A stretch of 64,000 bases of DNA, from contig NZ_LOHE01000080.1 in the NCBI RefSeq assembly GCF_001559865.1, forward strand, positions 1-64,000. Direction: 5' to 3'. The first letter of the stretch is position 1; each line of letters begins with the position of its first letter. The stretch is from Abyssisolibacter fermentans (GTDB lineage Bacteria > Bacillota > Clostridia > Tissierellales > MCWD3). Below are positions 1 through 8,558 of this stretch, one piece after another. The notes beneath the pieces were generated by a model that saw only the letters and a program-made list of their open reading frames with translations, had not been told where the DNA came from and made no database searches. The position numbers and the translations under genes were made by a program.

Positions 1-90
1 TACAGCATATTATTCAAAGTTATACGAATAATCCGGGATAATTATTACAAAAAGTCTGGGTATAAACTTTTAAATAAGTAAACTGAAATA

Positions 91-119
91 TTGACAAAAT
101 ATAAAAATTCATTTATAAT
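91..119 (+). promoter_or_regulatory. Sigma-A promoter ahead of the MATE gene leader
   Basis: TTGACA at 91-96 and TATAAT at 114-119 are separated by 17 bp, a consensus vegetative promoter. Transcription would start near 126, about 160 bp before the MATE start codon, and would run into the hairpin terminator at 183-220. Confidence 0.75.
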
Positions 120-182
120 AAATGAAGTTTGGCAAGTGAAAAATAATTAAATATATAGATATTTTTAATATCAAAGTGTTGA

Positions 183-220
183 ACATCCACTTCAAAAAAA
201 CTCGAAGTGGGTGTTTTTTT
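183..220 (+). terminator. Intrinsic terminator or attenuator upstream of the MATE gene
   Basis: An 11-bp stem (ACATCCACTTC pairing with GAAGTGGGTGT, one G-U pair) is followed by seven T. It lies between the promoter at 91-119 and the MATE gene, so it either ends a short RNA of about 95 nt or attenuates the gene. AAGTG near 137 could pair with the CACTT of the stem as an antiterminator; that is inference. Confidence 0.7.
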
Positions 221-230
221 AATTTTGTGT

Positions 231-271
231 AAATCTTACTTCATAGAACGAAGTATGTAGGAGCAAGATTT
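231..271 (+). repeat. Nested hairpin, degenerate copy of the dispersed GAACGAAG repeat
   Basis: AAATCTT and AAGATTT form an outer stem and ACTTC and GAAGT an inner one around the loop ATAGAAC. The middle resembles the motif GGAACGAAGTGAGTAGGAG found in other intergenic regions here. It ends just before the MATE ribosome binding site and could affect its access. Confidence 0.4.
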
Positions 272-286
272 GAAAGGAGCTTTTAT

Positions 287-1678
287 ATGTCATACAATTT
301 AATCAAGGATTTTAGAAATAATAAAAAATTTTACAAGTATTTGTTTACGATAACTTTACCAATAGTTTTACAAAATTTAATAGCGTCATCACTAAATATG
401 CTAGATACTATGATGATAGGTAAAGTTGGAGAAACTGAACTAGCATCTGTTGGTATTGCAAATCAATGTTACTTTTTATTTACTTTATTTGTAATGGGAA
501 TAGGTAGTGGCTGTGGGGTATTAGTTGCACAACTTTGGGGTAAGAAAGATAAAAATAATATAAAAAAAGTTTTGAGTAAATCATTAATTGCAAGTTTACT
601 TATATCTTTAATTTTTTTATTTCTAGGGCTTACAATACCTGATAGAATAATGGCAATCTTCACTAAAGACTCAGCAGTTATTTCTATAGGCAGTCAATAT
701 TTAAAAATAACAGTTATAAGTTATGTATTTACAGGTATTACTTTTACTTTTGCTTCTGCGCTTAGGAGCATAGGAAATACTAAATTACCTATGTTTGCAA
801 GTTTAATTGGATTTATCGTAAACGGAGTATTAAATTATTTACTTATATTTGGTCATTTTGGTATGCCTGAGCTTAAAACTCAAGGTGCTGCAATAGCAAC
901 TCTTATAGCTAGGACATGTGAGTGTAGCATGATATTATTTGCTGTATATTTTAAGGACAAGCGATTAAATATTAAACTAAGTGATTTAAGGGGATTGTCT
1001 AAGAACCTGACAAAGACATTAATAAATGTCACAATACCAATAGTTTTAAATGAAGCATGTTGGGGATTTGGAAATGTAACATATATTGCAATTTATGCAA
1101 GGATAGGTAAACGTGCTGCCGCATCAATGCAAATATGTTCAACTATTATGAACTTATTTATGATTATTTCTTTTGGTCTTGCTTATGCTTCGGTAGTTAT
1201 TATAGGAAATGAAATTGGTGCTAATAGAGAGGAACGTGCAATTGAAGCATCTAAGAAAATTTCGAGATTATCAATTTTAATATCTATATTTTTAGGTGTG
1301 GTTCTTTTTATACTAGCAAAGCCAATAGTTTCTTTCTTTAATGTGTTAAATGAAGTTAAATTAAGCTCAATTTACATACTTTACATTTATTCAATAGTTA
1401 TGGTTATTAAGGTTTATAATGGCGTTATGATAGTTGGGATACTTAGAGGTGGTGGAGATACTACTTACGGTTCTATACTTCAAGGAATTACACTTTGGTT
1501 TATAGGTATACCTCTAGCTTTTGTTGCTGCATTTATACTTGAATTACCAGTATATTTAGTAGTAGCATTTACTGTAATAGAGGAGATTGTAAAGGTAATT
1601 TTTATGATAAAAAGATTTAGGTCTTTCAAATGGATAAGGAATATGACAAATGATAAGACCGAAACTGCTGTAATATAA
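287..1678 (+). CDS. MATE family multidrug/cation efflux transporter
   Basis: This 463-residue polytopic membrane protein belongs to the MATE family, which exports cationic drugs, dyes or metabolites using a sodium or proton gradient. The N-terminus shows the typical LPIVLQNLIASSLNMLDTMM segment of TM1, and the internal symmetry of two six-helix halves is visible, with a second TIPIVLNEACWG motif near residue 255. GAAAGGAGC precedes the ATG by a normal distance. Length is typical. The substrate cannot be read from sequence. A second MATE protein is encoded at 51127. The gene stands alone, with a leader holding a promoter and a terminator, so expression may be attenuated. Confidence 0.9.
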   Translation: MSYNLIKDFRNNKKFYKYLFTITLPIVLQNLIASSLNMLDTMMIGKVGETELASVGIANQCYFLFTLFVMGIGSGCGVLVAQLWGKKDKNNIKKVLSKSLIASLLISLIFLFLGLTIPDRIMAIFTKDSAVISIGSQYLKITVISYVFTGITFTFASALRSIGNTKLPMFASLIGFIVNGVLNYLLIFGHFGMPELKTQGAAIATLIARTCECSMILFAVYFKDKRLNIKLSDLRGLSKNLTKTLINVTIPIVLNEACWGFGNVTYIAIYARIGKRAAASMQICSTIMNLFMIISFGLAYASVVIIGNEIGANREERAIEASKKISRLSILISIFLGVVLFILAKPIVSFFNVLNEVKLSSIYILYIYSIVMVIKVYNGVMIVGILRGGGDTTYGSILQGITLWFIGIPLAFVAAFILELPVYLVVAFTVIEEIVKVIFMIKRFRSFKWIRNMTNDKTETAVI

Positions 1679-1682
1679 AATT

Positions 1683-1725
1683 AAAAGATTTAGTAAGAGA
1701 CAATAGCTCTCTTATTAAATCTTTT
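1683..1725. terminator. Bidirectional terminator between convergent genes
   Basis: An 18-bp stem with one G-U pair (AAAAGATTTAGTAAGAGA with TCTCTTATTAAATCTTTT) and a 7-nt loop sits between the convergent MATE and lipoprotein genes. Runs of A and T on both sides suit termination in both directions. Confidence 0.75.
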
Positions 1726-1753
1726 AAACATAAACCCAAATTCTATTCTGGTA

Positions 1754-2281
1754 TTATGAAACAGCTATATCAGTTAGTTCCAAGTTCCATTTCTCATTTC
1801 TATATGTAGCTTTATACGTTGGAAAATAAGCAGCATTATTAGAATACCATGAGGTTGCAGTGATTTTAGCGCAGTTATTGTCATATTCGTGTACATTTAT
1901 AGATAATACTGTGCCATTTTTTGCATGTGTTAAATTCCCGCTTTCATCTATTTCAAATTTATTAACATCATTTTTTACATCATCAAAAGCATAAACATTA
2001 TCAGATAATGTTACAAGTCTTTTTAAAACTTCCTGTTTACCATCTTCAGATAGATTGACTAGTGTATTTTTATTTACTGCAATGAAATCATTACCTCCAT
2101 TTCCCTCATTAAAAGCAGCCTTCATTACTTTTACATATAAATGAATTCTTTTCATTTCATCATAACTAAACTCTGTAGAGTTATTCTGTAAACTGTTTTC
2201 TGGGTTATTGTTTGTAGATTTTGTGCATCCGCTTACAAGTAAAGTAAGAATTAAAATAATAATTAGCATTGATTGTTTCAT
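1754..2281 (-). CDS. Predicted lipoprotein, function unknown
   Basis: A 175-residue protein starting MKQSMLIIILILTLL with a lipobox (LVSGC) at about residue 19, so it should be lipid-anchored on the outer membrane face. I chose the ATG at 2281 because GAAAGGAG lies just upstream; a longer frame runs on upstream without a ribosome site. The mature part is Asn/Lys-rich and predicted soluble, with SYDEMKRIHLYVKVMKAAF near the start. I do not recognise the family. It is convergent with the MATE gene and stands alone. Confidence 0.7.
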   Translation of the reverse strand: MKQSMLIIILILTLLVSGCTKSTNNNPENSLQNNSTEFSYDEMKRIHLYVKVMKAAFNEGNGGNDFIAVNKNTLVNLSEDGKQEVLKRLVTLSDNVYAFDDVKNDVNKFEIDESGNLTHAKNGTVLSINVHEYDNNCAKITATSWYSNNAAYFPTYKATYRNEKWNLELTDIAVS

Positions 2282-2506
2282 AAAATTGCTCCTTTCGTGA
2301 TAGTATTTCTTCATAACAATTAGACTAAAATAGGTTTTATTTGTTCCAAAAATAAACAAAAAGTTTTTATTTATTTTTTGTCATATTTACATGTACTGAT
2401 ATTAACTAAGGTTTACTTTAATTTTAATATGAATAATATTCTTTTAAATGAATTTATAGGAAAATATGATAAAATTAAATATATTAAATAAAAAAGAGGT
2501 GAAGTT

Positions 2507-3229
2507 ATGGAAAAAGTAAAAGAAGTTTTAAAAAATTATTCAGCAGGTAAGTTACTCGATGTAGGAACAGGAAGAGGAAATTTTATTCATTTAGTCAAAA
2601 ATTGTTTCAATAGTTATGATGAAATTATAGCTATTGACAAAACAGAAAGAGCAAAAGAATTTTTTGAAAATGAATTTCAAGAAGAAAACATAAAATTTAT
2701 ACAAATGGATAGTTGTAATTTAGATTTTGAGAATAATTATTTTGATACTGTTTGTCTATCGAATGCAATACATGAATTAGAAGATATAAACAAGGTATTA
2801 GTAGAAATCAAAAGAGTTCTCAAAAGTGGGGGATTACTTATAGTAAATGAAATGTTCTGTGATAATTTATCTGATAAACAAATGTCACATGTATTAATTC
2901 ATCATTTTGGTGCTAGATTGGATAGATTAAGAGGAAATTGTCATAATGAGACATTTAAAAAAGAAGAAATATTAGATATTGTAAAAGGTTTAAACATGGA
3001 AATTTTGAATTGTTTTGAATATAATACGCATGAAGATCAGTTGTTGGAAGATGAAGAAGATGATGATGTTGAAAGAATAACTGATTCTATAGGTAAAAAG
3101 GTAAAACAGTTTGAAGATAATCCGGAATATGAGGATTTAGAGCAAAACTTGAGAGAAATTAAGAAGTATATTAAAAATAATGGTATTTTTGGAGCAACAG
3201 AATTAATGATTGTTGTTAGAAAAAATTAA
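2507..3229 (+). CDS. Class I SAM-dependent methyltransferase
   Basis: A 240-residue cytosolic methyltransferase with a Rossmann-like SAM-binding fold. Motif I LLDVGTGRG is at residues 16-24, the acidic ribose-binding residue follows in IIAIDKTE (about 40-47), and TVCLSNAIHELEDI at 81-94 is the post-motif region of the UbiE/Methyltransf_11 type. An acidic stretch (EDEEDDDVER) near residue 185 is unusual. AGAGGTG precedes the ATG. The substrate cannot be inferred, and neighbours give no hint. Confidence 0.85.
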   Translation: MEKVKEVLKNYSAGKLLDVGTGRGNFIHLVKNCFNSYDEIIAIDKTERAKEFFENEFQEENIKFIQMDSCNLDFENNYFDTVCLSNAIHELEDINKVLVEIKRVLKSGGLLIVNEMFCDNLSDKQMSHVLIHHFGARLDRLRGNCHNETFKKEEILDIVKGLNMEILNCFEYNTHEDQLLEDEEDDDVERITDSIGKKVKQFEDNPEYEDLEQNLREIKKYIKNNGIFGATELMIVVRKN

Positions 3230-3337
3230 AATAATCTGGGTTTAGTGCAAAATCTATTAAGGTTTTATAAAACCATGTTATTATAAGGATATATATGATA
3301 TAATATACAAAAATATATAAATTAGGGGGTCACTAAA

Positions 3338-3781
3338 ATGATAAGAAAAAGTATAATAAGTACAGGTCATTTAAAGAAAAATAGTTATAACATTCTCAAA
3401 AAGTATCATGACTTAGCTGATAGAAAAAAATTCGAAAGAATATATGCAATAAAGGACGGAGAAGAGTATTGTTTTGTTACCTTAGTTCAAAATTTAAGAG
3501 AAATAATGAAAAATTCTCTTAGTAATATAGAGGACGGGGATTGTAAACTTATGGCAGAAGATTACCTTAATAAGCTAGGACATTTAACTAAAAGAGTAGA
3601 GGAATGTGCAAATAATAACAGTACGATACATGAGAGTTTTGTAACAAGTGTTTTAAAAGCACATACAAATTTATTCAATCGAATGGTTGAGGTTAAAGAG
3701 AAATTTAATTTTAATGATGCATGTAAAGAACTTTGGGATAATTGCTATAATACAGCATATAGTATTTGGAATAAGTTTTAA
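3338..3781 (+). CDS. Hypothetical protein, 147 aa
   Basis: A small, probably cytosolic, charged and helix-rich protein with no signal peptide or membrane segment. AGGGGGT precedes the ATG, which supports real translation. It contains three cysteines (EEYCF, GDCKL, VEECANN), a fourth in FNDACKEL and a fifth in DNCYNT, but no recognisable metal motif. I do not recognise the family. It follows the methyltransferase on the same strand after about 110 bp, so co-transcription is possible but not shown. Confidence 0.6.
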   Translation: MIRKSIISTGHLKKNSYNILKKYHDLADRKKFERIYAIKDGEEYCFVTLVQNLREIMKNSLSNIEDGDCKLMAEDYLNKLGHLTKRVEECANNNSTIHESFVTSVLKAHTNLFNRMVEVKEKFNFNDACKELWDNCYNTAYSIWNKF

Positions 3782-4226
3782 AAACTATTTCTAAAAATGT
3801 TATAATAAATGCTCAAGTAGACACCTAATTTACACTGATTTATATTTTTGGAATTTTAATAATAACAACAAATATAAAAGACAGATACTTTTTAAATAGC
3901 ATCTGTCTTTTATATTTTTGAATAATACATTGACAATAAAACGGTAACACTAAATCATTTGCATCTATTTAGCTAAAATGGATCCTATGTCAGAAAATTT
4001 TGAAAAAACTTTCTATTTTATGAAGGAAAAACTTAAAGAAATGTAGAATAGTAAACATATTAAGTTAAAAAAGTAATATGATGAAATAAAAGACAAATAA
4101 CCTCAAAAATTGTTTTATTATGAATGAAAAAATAAAATTTTGCTATAAAATGACTTAAAAGGGGGGATTATAAGAATTTTAGGAAACAAAGGACTTATAA
4201 AAAAACAAATATAAAGGGGGATATTT
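3782..4226. other. Intergenic stretch with terminator and possible IS debris
   Basis: Apart from the hairpin at 3870-3919 I see no gene here. Positions 3975-4009 (starting AAAATGGATCCTA) resemble 6380-6413 on the other side of the protease gene, which hints at an old insertion-sequence remnant. GCTCAAGTAGACACC near 3812 also resembles IS3-type ends, but this is weak. Confidence 0.3.
3870..3919. terminator. Long-stem bidirectional terminator
   Basis: AAATATAAAAGACAGATACT pairs with AGCATCTGTCTTTTATATTT, a 20-bp stem with one mismatch and a short loop, followed by T-rich sequence. It would end transcription from the 3338 gene. Confidence 0.7.
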
Positions 4227-6335
4227 ATGAAAAAAGTTTTATCAGTTTTTTTAAGCTTAGTGTTAGTATTTGGTATGCTTTCAATAATGGGCATGTCTAA
4301 TGTTCAAGCTACTAAGGATGAGTGGGATACTGAGCGATACGGAGATGTATTAGACATAGGTACCTACTTAAGACATTTAGAAAATGATGAAGATTATAGA
4401 GACGAACTAGATAATGTAATAAAAGAAATGGCAGAAAATCTTAACCTCAATGAAGAAAGCAATATGGAAGCAGATAACAATGATGACAACTTTACTTTCA
4501 ATGGTGGAACTAAGTATTACCTAGGCTATGATTCATTAAATGGCTATTATATAAAAACTTATACATTAAGAAGTTTAGGAGATACTGTAGAAGTTTGGGT
4601 TGCTGATGATTTATCTTTTGAAGATGGTAGACCAACTCATGTAGTTACTCAGGAACAAGTAGATAAGCTAAGAGATGAATTTGACAATAACATATATCAA
4701 AAAGATACTGAATTTTTCGGAGTACCTGATTCACATATAGGTGAAAATGCTCAGCTACCAGGCATGGTTGGATTACCACAGGATTATTATACACCTAATG
4801 ATGGAATCGAAAGAGTGATTATGCTTGTTGATAATATAAGAGATGAAAACTTTTATGATTCTGAATATCCATTTTTTGTAGCAGGATTTTATTCATCAAC
4901 TTATGAATCATATTTTGATAGAAATATAATTAGTATAGATACCAATGATTGGGAAGAAAGATTAGAGACAACATTCTGTGGGACTGTTGCACATGAGTTC
5001 CAACATTTAATACATGATGACAATGACAGCGCAGAAGAAACTTGGATAAATGAAGGAATGTCAGAGTTTGCAGAATATTTATGTGGATATGGACATCCTA
5101 TGGGACATGTAAATTTCTTTTTAGATCATCCAGAAAATTCATTAGTTGAATGGGATGACCATTATAGTGCCACATCAGGTCCAGAAACATTAGCTGATTA
5201 TGGTCAAGCATATTTGTTACAATTATATTTTAATGACAAGTATGGGAAAGATTTTGTTAAGGCTCTAGCTACTGACGGTGAAGATCAAGGGATTGAAAGT
5301 GTTAACAAAATTTTAGCTGAATTTGGAACAGGAATAGATTTTGAAGAGCTATTTAGAAGATTTACTATTGCAGTTGCAATAGATAGTAATAAACCAGGAA
5401 ATGGTATATATGAATTTGACAATATAGATGTAAGTGTAAACTACGAATCAGCACTAGAATATGATAAAGATGGCGTACCTGCTTGGGGTGGCGATTATAA
5501 GGCTATAGATATATCAGATAAGATTAGAACTATAATCTTTGACGGTACTGACTTTATGCCAATACCTTGGGAAGTTGTTGAAGATCCTTTAGGAGTACAA
5601 GATCAAGTTATATGGGGTAATTTTGGTGATGAAGCTGACAACAAGATAATCATAGAGGCAGATTTAACATCAGTTGAATCAGCTACTCTAAAGTTTGACA
5701 ATTATTATGAGATAGAAGAGCAATGGGACTTCGGAATGGTTCAAGTATCTACAGATGATGGTGAAACTTGGGTTAGCTTAGGAAATGAAAACACTAGAAA
5801 CGATGTTGTAGAAGAAGGATATCCAAAGATCAAAGAAAATCTTCCTGGTTTTACAGGAGTTAACTATGAAGAAGAGCCTGTTTGGACTGAAGAGATATTT
5901 GATTTATCTGAATATGCTGGTGAAAAGATTTATATAAGCTTCAGATATTTAACTGATTGGGGTACAAATGAGGCTGGTTGGTTTATAGACAATATAGAAA
6001 TACCAGAAATTGACTATGAGAATACATGTGATTCCATAGAAGCGTTTGTTAATATAAATGAAATAAAAGAGAACTATGTTGAATATGCAGTATCGTTTAT
6101 AAACAAAAGAACTGTAGGGAAAAATGGGAAAAATACTCTTTACAAAGTTGTAAACGTTGAGCCGTTTAATATTAATGAAGAAGATGCCCTTGAATTAAGG
6201 CAGTTATTCAAAGACGGCGAGAACTATATGATTATATGGTACGCTGCACCTTCAGGAGAAAAAGGCTCAGCAGAATTTACTTATGAAATAATAACTAAAG
6301 AAAATCATAAGAAAAATGGACATGGTAATAATTAG
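4227..6335 (+). CDS. Secreted zinc metalloprotease, HEFQH type (M30/M6-like)
   Basis: A 702-residue exported protease. Residues 1-28 are a signal peptide (MKKVLSVFLSLVLVFGMLSI, then VQA). The zinc site is HEFQH at 256-260 with ETWINEGMSEFAEY at 271-284, where Glu276 is the likely third ligand; this spacing matches the M30 (hyicolysin) type rather than the HEFGH of M6. The C-terminal half has VSTDDGETWVSLG and FRYLTDWGTNEAGWFIDN, a beta-rich segment like that after the immune inhibitor A catalytic domain. The protein is strongly acidic. AAGGGGGA precedes the ATG. It probably feeds extracellular peptides to the fermentation pathways encoded nearby. Confidence 0.8.
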   Translation: MKKVLSVFLSLVLVFGMLSIMGMSNVQATKDEWDTERYGDVLDIGTYLRHLENDEDYRDELDNVIKEMAENLNLNEESNMEADNNDDNFTFNGGTKYYLGYDSLNGYYIKTYTLRSLGDTVEVWVADDLSFEDGRPTHVVTQEQVDKLRDEFDNNIYQKDTEFFGVPDSHIGENAQLPGMVGLPQDYYTPNDGIERVIMLVDNIRDENFYDSEYPFFVAGFYSSTYESYFDRNIISIDTNDWEERLETTFCGTVAHEFQHLIHDDNDSAEETWINEGMSEFAEYLCGYGHPMGHVNFFLDHPENSLVEWDDHYSATSGPETLADYGQAYLLQLYFNDKYGKDFVKALATDGEDQGIESVNKILAEFGTGIDFEELFRRFTIAVAIDSNKPGNGIYEFDNIDVSVNYESALEYDKDGVPAWGGDYKAIDISDKIRTIIFDGTDFMPIPWEVVEDPLGVQDQVIWGNFGDEADNKIIIEADLTSVESATLKFDNYYEIEEQWDFGMVQVSTDDGETWVSLGNENTRNDVVEEGYPKIKENLPGFTGVNYEEEPVWTEEIFDLSEYAGEKIYISFRYLTDWGTNEAGWFIDNIEIPEIDYENTCDSIEAFVNINEIKENYVEYAVSFINKRTVGKNGKNTLYKVVNVEPFNINEEDALELRQLFKDGENYMIIWYAAPSGEKGSAEFTYEIITKENHKKNGHGNN

Positions 6336-6423
6336 TTAGAAATACTAAACTACTCTTATGTAGAACCGTTATGTTATATAAAATGGACCCTAAGTTAAGG
6401 GTTTTGAAAAAGTCTAGATAACT

Positions 6424-6460
6424 AAAAGCTGATTTCTATATTGTATAGGAGTCAGCTTTT
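6424..6460. terminator. Terminator after the protease gene
   Basis: AAAAGCTGA pairs with TCAGCTTTT around a loop of about 19 nt, with A-rich and T-rich flanks. It ends the 4227-6335 transcript. Confidence 0.65.
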
Positions 6461-6524
6461 CTAATCTCCATTTTTTCTAGCAATTCAACCTCGGTTTTTC
6501 AGTATGCTATTTCTGCACCTTTTT

Positions 6525-6589
6525 TAATAATTGAGAAGGTCAAATATAAGGTTAAGAAAGCTTTTTTTGCCTAATATAATTTAGTCCTT
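6525..6589 (-). pseudogene. Fragment of an MFS transporter gene
   Basis: About 65 bp match positions 13744-13809 inside the third MFS gene, differing at only a few positions (for example TCAAATATAAGGT and CCTAATATAATTTAGTCCTT are shared). The match is closer than to the first MFS gene. It stops abruptly at CCTT, where a DUF2325 fragment begins. Confidence 0.75.
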
Positions 6590-6881
6590 GTATATACAGT
6601 AAAAGAGCATGTAGTGATTTAGCTAAGAAAATGGATAACTGTAGAAACTGTAAACATAAAAATATGTTTACTACATATAAAAAGTACTACGATTTATTTT
6701 GATAATAATGAAACAAGAGTAAAAAAAAGCTCCATAAAGAAGCTATAAAAAAGGTAGTGTTATTTTATATTATGGAAAATGAGCATTTGTTTTATTTTAG
6801 ATAGGAAATAGATTAATTATATAGATAATTATTATGTGCTGTATTTCTAAAAGCTATATATGTAGCTATGAGAGCGGTTAT
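6589..6881 (+). repeat. Direct duplication of the DUF2325 / YibE-F 3' junction
   Basis: This roughly 290-bp stretch repeats about 7194-7484 almost exactly, differing near the DUF2325 stop codon and at a few single bases. It carries the 3' end of the DUF2325 gene (plus strand) and the 3' end of the yibE/F gene (minus strand), both non-functional here. High identity suggests a recent event. Confidence 0.85.
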
Positions 6882-6906
6882 TGGAAGATAAATTTTAAAT
6901 GAAACA

Positions 6907-6935
6907 TTGACAAAAGAGAAGTAAAATGATATATT
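6907..6935 (+). promoter_or_regulatory. Sigma-A promoter of the DUF2325 gene
   Basis: TTGACA at 6907-6912 and TATATT at 6930-6935 are 17 bp apart, 40 bp upstream of the start codon. The Fur-like box lies immediately downstream. Confidence 0.75.
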
Positions 6936-6943
6936 AACAATAA

Positions 6944-6958
6944 TGATAATCGATATCA
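6944..6958. promoter_or_regulatory. Fur-like box over the transcription start
   Basis: TGATAATCGATATCA fits the 7-1-7 Fur pattern (TGATAAT N ATTATCA) with two mismatches in the right half. It lies 8-23 bp downstream of the -10 element, a normal repressor position. Iron control is inference. Confidence 0.5.
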
Positions 6959-6974
6959 ATAAGGAGGATGAAAA

Positions 6975-7283
6975 ATGACTGCATTAATCGTTGGAGGAGA
7001 TAAATTAGGAAATATTCCGCAGGTTTTAAATAATAAGGGAGTAGATGATTTTATTCATTGGACGGGTAGAAAGAAATTGATGTATAACAAAGAAATACCT
7101 AGTAATATAGATATGGTGATAGTTTTTTATGATTTTATTAATCATAATACAGCAGGTGCAATAAAAAAGATGACAAAGAACTTAGAGATTCCTTGTATAT
7201 ACAGTAAAAGAGCATGTAGTGATTTAGCTAAGAAAATGGATAACTGTAGAAACTGTAAACATAAAAATATGTTTACTACATAA
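6975..7283 (+). CDS. DUF2325 domain-containing protein
   Basis: A 102-residue cytosolic protein of the DUF2325 family. The N-terminus has a Rossmann-like start (ALIVGGDKLGNIP), the middle has IDMVIVFYDFINHNTAGAIKK, and the C-terminus carries Cys residues in IPCIYSKRACSDLAKKM and NCRNCKHKN. The family's biochemical role is not established. AAGGAGGATG precedes the ATG. A strong promoter overlapped by a Fur-like box suggests induction on iron limitation. Its 3' third is duplicated at 6589-6881. The gene is convergent with yibE/F. Confidence 0.8.
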   Translation: MTALIVGGDKLGNIPQVLNNKGVDDFIHWTGRKKLMYNKEIPSNIDMVIVFYDFINHNTAGAIKKMTKNLEIPCIYSKRACSDLAKKMDNCRNCKHKNMFTT

Positions 7284-7418
7284 TAATAGGCACTACGATT
7301 TATTTTGATAATAATGAAACAAGAGTAAAAAAAAGCTCCATAAAGAAGCTATAAAAAAGGTAGTGTTATTTTATATTATGGAAAATGAGCATTTGTTTTA
7401 TTTTAGATAGGAAATAGA

Positions 7419-8501
7419 TTAATTATATAGATAATTATTATGTGCTGTATTTCTAAAAGCTACATATGTAGCTATGAGAGCGGTTAGTGGAATTGTTAAT
7501 ATTAGTCCTATGCTTCCACAGAGTGCTCTTATTACTTCTACTGCTAGTAATTCTGTATTTAATGCATTTAGAAATGGAGTTTTTGACATTATAAATATTA
7601 ATAACAGTGGCAAAAAACTACCTGCATAAGCTAATATTAAAGTGTTTATCATTGTAGACATAACATCCTTGCCAACATTCAATCCTGAGTGTAATAAATC
7701 CGTAAATGGTATTCGTGGTGATTTTCTTTTGATTTCAAATATAACTGAGGTTATGGACATGCTAACGTCCATTATTACACCTATTGTACCTATTATGACC
7801 GCACATAAATATAAGCCTTTAAAATCTACTTCTAATCCCATGTTGGCTGCTAGGAAAACAGCTTCATCTTCAGCTAGACCTGTTATATTTGATAAGTTTG
7901 TAAATATTAGAGAGAGTATTCCAGCACTTATAGTTCCACCTATAGTTCCGAGTATAGAAACCAGAGTTTTTTTAGTAAATCCTGAAATAAGTAAAAAACT
8001 GATTATTATTATTATTGATGAGCAAATTACTGCACACAGTATAGAGTTATATCCTTTTATAATATATGGTATCAAGAGTTTAATTATTATATATCCAGAA
8101 AAGATTAGTGCTAGAAGTGATCTAATACCCTTCAATCTTCCAAAAATAATTAACAATATGACAAATATTATGCTAAGCTTTTTTAAAGAATCAAGCCTCC
8201 AAGTATCAACTATAGTACCCATTAATATTCCATTGGTGTTAGAAACTTCTACTAATAAAGTATCTCCAATATTAAAATGCTGATTATTTGCTGAGTAATC
8301 AATTATTAGATGTTTAATATTTAAAGTTTTGTTTTTATAGGGCTTATCCAATATTACAACATCTAAAAGCTGATAATCTGTTGAATCAATAGAAGTATTA
8401 TTTGTATCTACAATTTTTGCTTTTAATATATTATTAGTAGAAGCATAGGCTATATTAGTTATCAATATAAAAATTAATAGTAATAAAATATATTTTTTCA
8501 T
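7419..8501 (-). CDS. YibE/F family membrane protein
   Basis: A 360-residue membrane protein of the YibE/F family. Residues 1-20 form a signal peptide or anchor, residues 21 to about 105 are an extracytoplasmic beta-rich domain (GDTLLVEVSNTNG), and the rest is a bundle of about seven membrane helices with the conserved GTIGVIMDVSMSITSVIFEI and GRDVMSTMINTL-like (here GKDVMSTMINTL) segments. The family's function is unknown, with transport suspected. AGGAGGTGC precedes the ATG. The whole gene is intact, although its 3' end has a second copy at 6700-6881. Confidence 0.85.
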   Translation of the reverse strand: MKKYILLLLIFILITNIAYASTNNILKAKIVDTNNTSIDSTDYQLLDVVILDKPYKNKTLNIKHLIIDYSANNQHFNIGDTLLVEVSNTNGILMGTIVDTWRLDSLKKLSIIFVILLIIFGRLKGIRSLLALIFSGYIIIKLLIPYIIKGYNSILCAVICSSIIIIISFLLISGFTKKTLVSILGTIGGTISAGILSLIFTNLSNITGLAEDEAVFLAANMGLEVDFKGLYLCAVIIGTIGVIMDVSMSITSVIFEIKRKSPRIPFTDLLHSGLNVGKDVMSTMINTLILAYAGSFLPLLLIFIMSKTPFLNALNTELLAVEVIRALCGSIGLILTIPLTALIATYVAFRNTAHNNYLYN

Positions 8502-8558
8502 AAGTGCACCTCCTATTAATTCATATGTATATTCAATAAAAAAAAGAACTTAAAAAAG

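Larger units (their letters stand above)
6336..6974. other. Gene-free stretch with terminator and gene debris
   Basis: The stretch holds the protease terminator (6424-6460), a possible IS-like repeat (6380-6413), an MFS gene fragment (about 6525-6589), a copy of the DUF2325-YibE/F junction (6589-6881), and the DUF2325 promoter and Fur-like box (6907-6958). No intact gene is visible. Confidence 0.7.

Noticed and set aside
2282-2359. Longer N-terminus for the lipoprotein at 1754-2281
   Set aside because: It would place 26 residues before a clear lipoprotein signal peptide and lacks a ribosome site.
7642-8283. A 213-codon open frame on the plus strand
   Set aside because: It lies antisense to the well-supported yibE/F gene, has no ribosome site and has an unnatural composition; it is a shadow of the real frame.
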